NCBI GenBank assembly: GCA_034687125.1
Contig: JAQGBZ010000578.1
Location: 1 to 30,006 of the forward strand
From: Neelides folsomi
Taxonomy: Eukaryota; Arthropoda; Collembola; Neelipleona; Neelidae
Direction: 5' to 3'
Length of the DNA stretch: 30,006 nucleotides
Shown here: positions 21,198-30,006 of the stretch, piece after piece
Position numbering within the stretch: the stretch's first letter is position 1
How the letters are laid out: every line of letters begins with the position of its first letter
The notes under the pieces: generated by a model
What the model saw: the letters and a program-made list of their open reading frames with translations, nothing else
Databases searched by the model: none
Told to the model about the DNA's origin: nothing
Position numbers and translations under genes: made by a program

Positions 21198-22952
21198 TTA
21201 AGCAGCAATCATGGCCTTCTCTCTACACTTTTGCATGGTGGCTCTTAATGTAAATTGTCGTCGAGCAAGAGACCTCACTTGCTTAAGAAAGCTTTCAAGA
21301 TCCACTTTTTCCCTTCGAAGAGCTTCACCAACGTAGTAAATGCTGTCTTCTAAGGCAGCTTCTTCTGCAAATGCTCTCACAAGTCTAAAAAATAGTAAAA
21401 AATTATTACATTTAAGATAAGTGGCATCGAAAATCCCATTCTACTCATTGTAGAAATCATGAAGTTTTGTATTAACTTACTGTTTATAAAGTGGTGTTGG
21501 AGCTATAATGGCATCATCAATATCCGGAGCTTCGTCGTCTCGTTTGCTATTCTTAATTTGTTCTTCAAGAAGTGCACCTTCAGTTTCACAAGACGTAATG
21601 TTTTGTTCAAGCTCCATTCGTTCGCCTTCCATTCGATCCATAAGAGAAATCAATTTGTCGGATCCTTCTTTCAATTGATCTCCAGTCTATCGTTAATTTA
21701 AAGAAATAATATAAAGAATTTAAAGAAAAAAAAATTTTAATTCATCATTGTTGGCCGTTGTTAAAATAAAAATTCAGTTGAGCAAAACCTTTTTAAGGAT
21801 TTCCGTTGAAATGAAAATGTCCTCCATTCGTCGTTGAAGTTTCTCTTCGGCTGCTGAGAGCAGCGAAGGACGAAGTGAAAAATCTGAATTTGTTGATGTT
21901 CCAACACCAGGCATTGGCATCGCTGTTATTGAAGGATACGGCGGATAGTTCGTTTGCTGATTTTGAACCGGATAAGGTGGAATCACGGACTGAGGCGGTA
22001 GCTGTTGTTGAGGAGGAGTTCCAGCAGGAACGGAATAGACTGGTGGTTGTTCTTGAAATGTCATGATCAACACTTGAATCAACGTCATCAGTTCCGAGTC
22101 GGCCTTTAAAATTTAATAATTATTAGCTAAATTAAGAAAACTTCATGGTATAAGATTATAAAATTAATTTATTTTTCAGTTTTGCATTAAATTTTTTGAT
22201 AAGATTTTCATATTGAACACTTACATGCTTCCAATCGTGAAGGTAGGGAAGATAAACTTTCCCATTGTAATCAATATGCCTTGAGACTTTAATTCGCATG
22301 TTAACTGTTGGTCGAACGAAGACCATTGGAGCATTGAGTGGATATGTATCAAGGAGCCAGATGATGATAGGAATATTATATGTAGCCCCTAAAAGAAAAT
22401 ATTCAGTTTAACTTTCATTACACTAAAAAAATATTTAACCCACAATTTCATTAAAACTTTAAAACATAATTTAACAAATTATTTAAACACTTAAAAATAG
22501 ATTTTATTATAAACTGGAAAAATTACCTTTGTATGAAACTGGAACGGTTCCTGAGAGAGCTAACAAATTCTTCGATGACCCATTGTTAAAGACTATATAA
22601 GCAAAATAAACAATGATAAATAATAGGATTAACCAAGATAAATAATAGGATTTAATATTCTCGTCTAATTAATAAACATATTATTATAATCTTACCAAAG
22701 CTATCGTTGATGGCCTTGAGTCCTCTGTAATGATTTAATACTTCCAGACAATCCCTTTGCGTTTTCGCCTGATCCCGATACTAAAAATGGAAAATCACAA
22801 TTAACAATTTCAATTAATTTTGGGAGTTTGTGACCAGTTAATATTAGTTAGACTTTAATTAGACGCATTAATTTTAAGCCTTTTGTTTTTCGTAATTTAC
22901 GAACCTTCGCAGAAGTGAGAATTTGTTTTATAAACCCAATTTGGTCCGACAT
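21198..22952 (-). CDS. TSG101: TSG101, ESCRT-I subunit with UEV domain, 7 exons, 356 aa
   Basis: Exons in coding order: 22952-22905, 22780-22696, 22592-22527, 22388-22225, 22103-21789, 21686-21481 and 21384-21198; total 1071 bases. The UEV domain covers ~1-145: YRDQAKTQRDCLEVL, GTVPVSYKG, YNIPIIIWLLDTYPLNAP and GKVYLPYLHDWKH. The E2 active-site position is Tyr (KVY), as in all TSG101, so it is a ubiquitin-binding E2 variant without ligase activity. A proline-rich linker (~140-190), a coiled-coil stalk and the C-terminal steadiness box (YYVGEALRREKVDLESFLKQ) follow. In ESCRT-I it binds ubiquitinated cargo and P(T/S)AP ligands at endosomes. The human stalk carries its own PTAP before LYKQ; here the text reads APTPLYKQ, so that motif is lost. 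The gene is complete and diverges from COG4. Confidence 0.96.
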
Positions 22953-23354
22953 TTCGACTTGGTAGAGTCAAATATGGGAATTTAGGCGTAATTACCGAAA
23001 CTTAATGGTGTTTAAGTAGTTAATGAGAGAGATGATAAAGGATAAGATGGTAATTGAATGGATTACGATGACTCATGTCATCCAGTCACAAGAAAAATAA
23101 ATGAACTTTGCGAATTGTAATCAGCAAAGACTTGGAGAATCCCCCTTCCTTTGTATCAGCATTTATAACGCCATATCTCTCTACTTATAGAGTGAATATA
23201 CGCAGAGAACATTTCTGTTTTTCTGTCAAACATCCTGTGTGATTGTCAGAAGCTGTTTAAAAGTTATATTTATTAAACTATTAATTAGTAGAACCTTATC
23301 ATTTATACTACAAATATCACACTATAGTTAATCTTGTTTAAAAATATCTTTATA
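22953..23354. promoter_or_regulatory. Divergent promoter region of TSG101 and COG4
   Basis: Only 402 bases separate the two start codons, so the promoters are close or shared. TGACTCA (23069-23075), an AP-1/bZIP-type core, sits inside a GATGAC-TCAT-GTCATC palindrome (23067-23082). No TATA box is obvious, as expected for housekeeping genes. The site assignment is by pattern only. Confidence 0.45.
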
Positions 23355-26300
23355 ATGGACAAAGGCGCTTCGTTTGAAGATTTTAAAAACACCGACTTCA
23401 ATGTGGATATTTGGCTGAGAAAGTCATTGACCAATTATCCAGAAAATGTTGATCCAAAGGTAATTTAACTATTTTAATTATACATTAGATTTTATATGAA
23501 TATTACAAATATTATTGTTCACATTTTAACTGAATATATTATTTTAGATCTTCATTGATGAGATTTCAAAAGAGCTTGATATCAGGATTCAACATACGAA
23601 ATCTGATCTTCATAATTTAGCACAAGAGGTTTGCCAATTAAAAATTAAATTATAAAAATATTATTTGAACGCTAACCAATGTAATATTTAATTGGTCATA
23701 AATAGATGGTTGGCAGTATCCCAAGACTAACAAGAGATCTTGAAGGATGTGAACGAGAAGTTGGTCGTCTGAAGATTGACATGGGGAAAGGACTTTACGA
23801 AGCGGAATCTGTCCAGAAGAAAACGACAACTTCCCTCAGTACGCTGGAGAAATGTGATGGTTTTAAGACCCGTCTCGTGTCAATCTCTGCAGCTCTTCAG
23901 GAAGCCGACAAATGGACCTCGCTTTCAAAACAAATTGAACAAGTAAATAATTAATTTAAATGTTTCAAATATCTAATTTTTTAATTATCTCTCATTTGAC
24001 AATAGTTTATTATTTTTTAATTTCATTATATTCAGAGTCATCTTAATTGATTGATTTATTATTTTAGTTGTTGGACAGTGGAGATGTGGCAAAATCTTTC
24101 GATTGTTTACTTGGAATGGAACGAAGTCTTGCCGTTCTCAATGAATCCGAATCTGTCGAACGGAAGTTAATTCTCGAAGAAATGAAGAATCGTCTTGAAG
24201 CACTTGCAACTAAACATTTAATTTTGGCATTTGATACTAATAATGCAGGTGTGTGATTCTTATGCTAATTTGTAATATTAAAAAATTAACATATTTTACA
24301 TTTACTTAATTCACTTACAATATTTTTATGAACATAAACGAAATATATCCAATTTTATTGATTTAGAAAACTCTCGATATTTTTTCCACATGTTTGGAAG
24401 TCTCGGTAGAAGCGATCAATTCATCAAATACTTTCAGACCACAGAGAAAAACCGTCTTATTGGTGAATGGCGAAAAATGGTCGAATTGCTTTCATTCAAA
24501 GAAGCCTCGGCCAAATTTTGTGATCTTTTGATTGATCACTGGTATTCAAAGGTATATTTAATTAACTTTTTAGAAAATGCTATTAGTATACTTTTATAGA
24601 CTTTAAATTAAATCTCGATTCAAACAGTAATTATTCATGATTTAATGATTTATTTAGGTTCAATGGTGTCGCGTTTTGTTTGCTGAAGACGAGAGTGTAA
24701 ATGGAGGAGATGTCCTTGTTGAAATCTACGGGGATATTTTACGCTCTCTTGATCCATCACTCCATTTTTGCTTTGAAGTGGAAGCGAAAAAAGTACCATA
24801 TCTCGAACTTTTGATCAACTTCAATCAAACAGCTCATAGATTTGTGCAAAATTTTAAATTTGCCATCAATTCTCAAAGTAAATTTCATTTTGAATTAAAA
24901 TTATAATTCATTACATAGATTGAATTGACATTGACATTGAACATCATAATTATTAAAATCTTATTATTTACAGATATGCGCATAAATAGAGAAAAACAAT
25001 TTTTACTTTTCCAATCAATTTTTTCACCGTTCTTGGATCAATATGGCAAATATAGGAAACATCATGAAAATTTGATTGTATCAAAAATCAAATCTTCAGC
25101 CTCAACAGTTGCGGCTGACTCTCAAGGACAAGCTTTATCCTTCCAAGAAAGTCTCGCATTTTGTAAACGGTTGCTTCCTGAACTCATTCTTGCAATCAAA
25201 GAAGCAGAAGAGAAAGTCAATTTGTTCAATGAAGGATTTGCCTATGTTTTCTTCGGATCGGGAATCTCGGTAACAATTCTTATAAAATCCTATATCAATA
25301 CAAGTAATCTATATGACAAAAATTGAATTTAACCTTTTTAATATTTTTATTATTAAAATCAGAAAGGACTTGAGCGCTTCATCGAATTCAATCACGACAT
25401 ATTGAAGAAAATGGAAAAATCCCAAGGAGAAGAAGATGAACGAAATCTTCTTGAAAATTCACTTGCTTTTGCAGAAAATTGTGGTAATTTTCAATAAAAT
25501 TACTTTAGTATTTAACTAAATTAATTAATAATGATTTTTATTTTTACTTATAAAATACAAAACAATTACATATTTTGATAATTCTAATTCATTCAGGTGA
25601 AATGTACAAAGAATTGAAAGGATTAGATGAAAGTATGAAAACGGAATGGAAGCGAGTTTACGGTTCTTTCAATGCATCTGAATATGAGGAAGGAGATCTT
25701 CGAGTTTTCTACACCGATGAAGGAGTCGAAGCCGAGTTGAGGAGTTTTTTGAATTCGAAGGAAAGTTTGTTAGCCGGAGCTCTGGATCGAGTAAGCGGAC
25801 TTTGTAAAGAAGCAACCTCAGCCGTTCTTCGACTTGCTGCTCGACCTGTCACGCGTCAATTGACAAATTCATTGAAAATCGGAGAACCCAGATTGAAAGA
25901 ACCAATTCCATCAGATTACATTACAAATATTGGAGAATATTTGATGCTCCTTCCACAGAATGTTGATCCATTTTTAACTAATGAAAATTCTGTCATTTCC
26001 ACAACATTTCTTCTTGCAGCTTCTGAGTAAGCTTAATATTTTTTAAAATAATATTTACTTTTATACATAAAATAGATTTAATAAAAGTTAAGGTATGAAA
26101 AGTCTTAAAAATCTTACTTATAATTATAATACAATATACCTGTAGTACAATAAAATATCTGTACATAGTTTTTTAATTATTAACATTTGATTTATTTTGC
26201 AGGAGTGAAAGACCTCCAATTGACTTTATTTTGTCCAACTTGGCCAACAGTACTTGTGAAGCATTTGCTGAAAGAATACTGAAAATTACTTATTTGGGAG

Positions 26301-26649
26301 ATGGGCAAGCTCGGCAATTGGTTCAAGATATTGGTAAAAGAATATTTTAATTTAAACTAATATTCCGCTTACTTAATTTATATATTATTATGTATGTATT
26401 AGGTATGTTATTTCTGTGTCGTGTCTATTGCATCTATTTGTTTATAAAAATTTAATATTATAATTAACTATAGATTATCTGAGTGGAGTATTGGAAGACT
26501 TGGGTTTGAGGTTAACCAACGAATTGGGTGAAATTCAAAGAGTTCTTAAAGTTTATTCGACTTTACCAAATGATGTGACTGGGCTCGAAAAAGTGAATCA
26601 GAATACAATTGCCACAATAATCAAAATGAAGAATAAGCCCTTATCTTAA
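23355..26649 (+). CDS. COG4: Conserved oligomeric Golgi complex subunit 4, 11 exons, 720 aa
   Basis: Exons: 23355-23459, 23548-23628, 23706-23942, 24068-24248, 24367-24551, 24658-24877, 24974-25269, 25363-25483, 25597-26026, 26203-26333 and 26474-26649; total 2163 bases, all phases consistent. The N-terminal ~200 residues are heptad-rich coiled coil (DLHNLAQE, GCEREVGRLKIDMGKG), as in COG/CATCHR tethering subunits. Family-typical blocks include ENSRYFFHMFGSLGRSD, DQYGKYRKH, FVFFGSGIS-like AYVFFGSGIS, and the C-terminal EYLMLLPQNVDPF and ITYLGDGQARQLVQDIDYL. It is a lobe A subunit of the COG tether for retrograde intra-Golgi traffic and works with the SNARE syntaxin-5 and its SM partner (known for the family). 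It is a little shorter than the 785-aa human protein. A poly(A) signal lies at 26712-26717. No frameshift. Confidence 0.93.
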
Positions 26650-28021
26650 ATTAATTTATTTTTAAGAATTAAATATTATAACTATTAATAGCTTTAATTA
26701 AATGGTGGTTTAATAAAAAATATTGAGATATAAATAGTTTTGATAATACATTTTACAAAAAACATTAATTTGCATTGAGCTTTATAATAATTAACAATAC
26801 ATGGTCTAAGCTATTGTTAAGAAAATGTAAGTTCTCAAATATTATTAAATCTTGTTTAAAATTATTTAATTTGTTATTATGTTGTTTCATTTTGATACGA
26901 AAGAGGAAAATAATGATTATTATCTAATTATTTATTATTTCTGTTGTTTTTATACACCAAGAACATCTGAATCCGGCGATCTTCTGCGGTCAGTTTCTTT
27001 TCCGTTTTTCCTTTCTTTTCACACATAATTATAAAGTTGTAAATACATTGGATAGTAAAGATAGATAGACAAAGAAACATCAATTCACACTTATTACGAG
27101 ATTATTTTTAATGGGTTTTCTTTCCTTTTGACATTCAACTTGGTTCGCACGTCCGCACACACATGAACTTATCACTCATTTTCTTACCCTTTTTATGACG
27201 CATTTAAACAAGAAGATTGAAAACTCGAAATTAAAGGTTAATATTCATATAAGGATTCATTCTTGTGCAATTAAAGATTTTACAAATTATACACTCAAGA
27301 TGATCTTCTACATATCTTTATATGTTAGAAGTGGGACGCGAAATCCTGTTTTACAATTACATTTACCTAGTAAGTAAAATGTTGGATATGTGTGATCTTT
27401 CGTAAGAATACCTTTCTAAAGTTTCAAAAATCTGCATGTCTTAATGCGGTAATATATTACCTTTATATAAAATGTATTCCTTATAAGTTGGATTTTATGT
27501 ATAATTGCTTCATATTTACATGATGGTGTACATATAGGGCATATGGCCATCTTCATTGTTATAGATTTAGTTGAAGTGGAAGGATCTTTGGTTTACACTT
27601 GAGATACACATTTAGGTATAAGTAGGTATTAGTTATTACCTTTAGTTGGTTTGCAAAAAGTTAAGTTGTCATAAATTAAAGTAAAGCTTCTAATTGATAT
27701 AATATTGAATCTAAACTTCAGTATATGAAAGGAACAGTTTTTTCTCATTAGTGTTCTTAGAAAATCTAAAAGGATTGTTTGGGATTGAAAGATTTAGGTA
27801 CATGACGAATTTGAGAACATTTGTAAAACTACATAATTCCATGTCTTGTTAATGTCTATAATCATGAGAATTTGCATACAATAGAAAAAGATTCAATTTA
27901 TTCTTTTTAATTCAATAGCTTCGCTCTTCGCGGCATTCATTGAAGCTTTGCGTTTGGTGAACTCAGATACTTTCCGGATTTTTGCGAACCTTTTCCTGTT
28001 TTTCCAGTTCGTGGATCAAAA
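26650..28021. other. Intergenic region, 1.4 kb
   Basis: COG4 3' flank followed by AT-rich DNA. A short stretch near 26965-27000 is less AT-rich and contains TCAGTTT at 26990-26996, which could be an initiator for a distant untranslated exon. Sequence from ~27920 (less AT-rich, ending at the ATG at 28022) is probably the 5' leader of the next gene. The 60-codon frame at 27195-27377 is not supported. Confidence 0.4.
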
Positions 28022-30006
28022 ATGAAATTCTTTTGCGTATTATTTTTACTCTACGTTTTTTATCAAGTTAATTCCCAACAAGTCTCCAGACTTAGTAAGT
28101 ATTTTTCAGAATATTTAATTTATATTCAAAGGGTATTGTTTTTATCAAAATATGTGCATTTAATAAATAAATTAATGGATCTTGATTTGTAGAGTCATAC
28201 AATGTTGATTCTGACTGGATAACTTTAAGCGGCTTTTCGAGCGGTGGAACTTTTGCTCAACAACTCCAATTTTCTTATTCAAGTTTATTCAAAGGAATTG
28301 CTGTTTTTTCTCATAGTAAGTTAATTTAATCTTTATTGACATTTGTAAATAAATCATAAATAAATGTAATTAATATTCTTATATTTTGGTAATTATTTGT
28401 AGTATTTGTTATTTTTTGTATTAATATTTTTCTAGATTTAGATTATCTTATTACTATACTAATTGTAAATGTTAATCTAATAAATTATTTTTAAAGCATA
28501 TTATCGCTGTGGACCACCGAATGGGCGTATCAACGCTTATGATAATGTTTGTACGAAACTCAATTCTACCGTGCCGGATTACAATGTAGGCAACGCTATA
28601 AATGAAATTGAAGATTATGCTCGGAGGGGATTAATTGAGAATCCAAACAACTTGAAAAATACAAAATTGTATGTTTATGCTGGAACGAAAAACAGTCTTT
28701 TCACAACAGGTATTTAAATAAAAATAAAATAACTATAAATGTAATGTCAATTAATTTTACATTTCATTAGTCACCATTAAGTTATTGAAAATTTCAAACG
28801 TATTATTTTTGAATAAGAATTATTATTTTATTTTATTTTCACAGATCAAAGTTTGAGAATTTTGGACATTTACGAACGGTATATCAAATATCCCTCACAG
28901 ATCTGTACAAGGATTCAAGCCGCTGAACTTGTTTTGGTGTGAATAATTATTAATTATTATTAACAATAACAATTATTTAACTTTTTTAATTTATTGTAAT
29001 TAAACTTTTTTTACGCAGCCGTCGAATAATTACGGAGGGCCTTGCGGTGAAGATGCCGAGTCTAATTTATTCATAGCAAATTGTGGTTATTCTGGAGCTT
29101 ACGAAAGCCTCAATTTCCTCTTGGGCTATTCAATTGAACGTCCCAAAAGTAATTATAATGATAATAGAATTTCATTGCTTTTATGTATTCAAGTATAAAA
29201 TATTACATCATATGATTATTTACTCATAATTTACTTTTAATTGATAAACTTTTTTACTTTTTAATTCAAATAAAATAATTAATCTATCTTAAAGTTTAGT
29301 TTACTAATGATGTTGAATTTCTTATCTTTATAGAGAACATTGCAATCCATAAATTAGAACTTTTTGATCAAACGGAGTTCTTTAGAGGAGTCAATGGACG
29401 AATTGACATGGATTCAGTTGGGTTCATTTACGTCCCGTCATCTTGCAGAGATTTCGATGCTTACTGCCTCCTTCATTTTTACTTTCATGGATGTTTAGTT
29501 GGAAGGTCCGTTGGTTACATTTTATTTACAACTAAACTTATACAATTGAAACACATTTAATCTCATATATTATATAGCTGAAAATAGTAACGTCTGTAGT
29601 TGAATAAAAAGTTTTATTTATTGACAATTTTCATTTTAGACAATACAATGGATCGCAGCATATCGAAAAAAGTGGATTCTTGGAAGTAGCAGAAGCAAAT
29701 CACATCATTATGGTTTTCCCTCAAGCTATTAGCGGCGGTGAAAATAATATTGGATGTTGGGATACATTTGGAGTTACTGGGCCAGATTATGGTAATTAAA
29801 ACGAAAATGAGTATAAATATTACTAATAGTATGTACCATATTACCATATACAATATGAACCAGAGTTAAGGCCGGTTTTTTAATCAATCATATCTTATTT
29901 AATTTCCAGTCAATTTTTCTAACAATTGGCAAATGTATTCTGTATATATCATTTAATAAGAAAAGTAATCTTAATTGGACACTTGCGCTCCGTTTGCTTC
30001 AATACA
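28022..30006 (+). CDS. Secreted PHB-depolymerase-family protein, probable pseudoenzyme; 3' end beyond the window
   Basis: Exons: 28022-28094, 28193-28315, 28497-28709, 28845-28936, 29019-29148, 29334-29505, 29640-29791 and 29910-29941; the last donor (TCT|GTATAT) points to an exon outside the window. Residues 1-18 are a signal peptide. ITLSGFSSGGTFAQQL gives the lipase-box nucleophile Ser40 in the same context as fungal and bacterial polyhydroxybutyrate depolymerases. Later blocks YGGPCG, FIANCGYSGAYESL, LHFYFHGC (oxyanion Cys264) and IGCWDTFGVTGPDY also follow that family. However, the catalytic Asp in GTKD is Asn131 (GTKNS), and the catalytic His that precedes PxNNYGGPC is Leu165. The Asp-to-His spacing of 34 matches the Penicillium funiculosum enzyme as I remember it (Ser39, Asp121, His155). 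So the fold is kept, but hydrolysis is doubtful. A bacterial or fungal origin is likely; the seven introns seen show long residence. Confidence 0.85.

Noticed and set aside
1..30006. Bacterial-style features: CRISPR arrays, operons, ribosome binding sites, tRNA or rRNA genes
   Set aside because: The intron-split genes show eukaryotic nuclear DNA. No tRNA cloverleaf, rRNA segment or regular spacer array was seen.

Overview
The window is AT-rich eukaryotic nuclear DNA. Its genes are split by short GT-AG introns, many of only 60-130 bases. The animal gene set (flightless-1, TSG101, COG4, an ARMH1-like gene), the secreted digestive or immune type genes, and TATA boxes with TCAGT-type initiators all suggest an arthropod. 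Two hydrolase-family genes look bacterial or fungal in kind, which fits a soil or detritus feeder such as a springtail or an oribatid mite, but the exact group is inference.

Layout. 1-840 is AT-rich and holds a decayed ~60-bp tandem repeat. 841-4079 (minus) is a ten-exon ARMH1-like gene whose first intron carries a 297-bp inverted-repeat transposon (MITE). 4811-10158 (plus) is a complete 14-exon flightless-1 gene. 11661-17533 is a cluster of secreted-protein genes: a beta/gamma-crystallin-like protein, an amidase_2/SH3b peptidoglycan hydrolase, a decayed CAP-domain gene on the minus strand next to a minisatellite, and a chymotrypsin-fold protease. 17838-18335 holds a GC-rich hairpin island and a foldback repeat. 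18857-20467 holds two small cysteine-containing genes of unknown function. 21198-22952 (minus) is TSG101 and 23355-26649 (plus) is COG4, divergent across a 402-bp intergenic stretch. 28022 to the window end is a PHB-depolymerase-family gene that runs off the edge.

The housekeeping genes (actin remodelling, ESCRT-I sorting, Golgi tethering) show no functional link to each other beyond membrane and cytoskeleton housekeeping. The secreted genes could act together in digestion of, or defence against, microbes: a wall amidase, a protease and a polyester-hydrolase fold. This is inference. The most notable observation is that the PHB-depolymerase-like protein keeps its nucleophile serine but has Asn and Leu where the family has its catalytic Asp and His, so it looks like a secreted pseudoenzyme. 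No wholly new multi-gene system was found.

Exon models were built by hand from reading frame, splice consensus and phase; in every complete model the exon lengths sum to a multiple of three. Family assignments rest on remembered sequences, not on a search.
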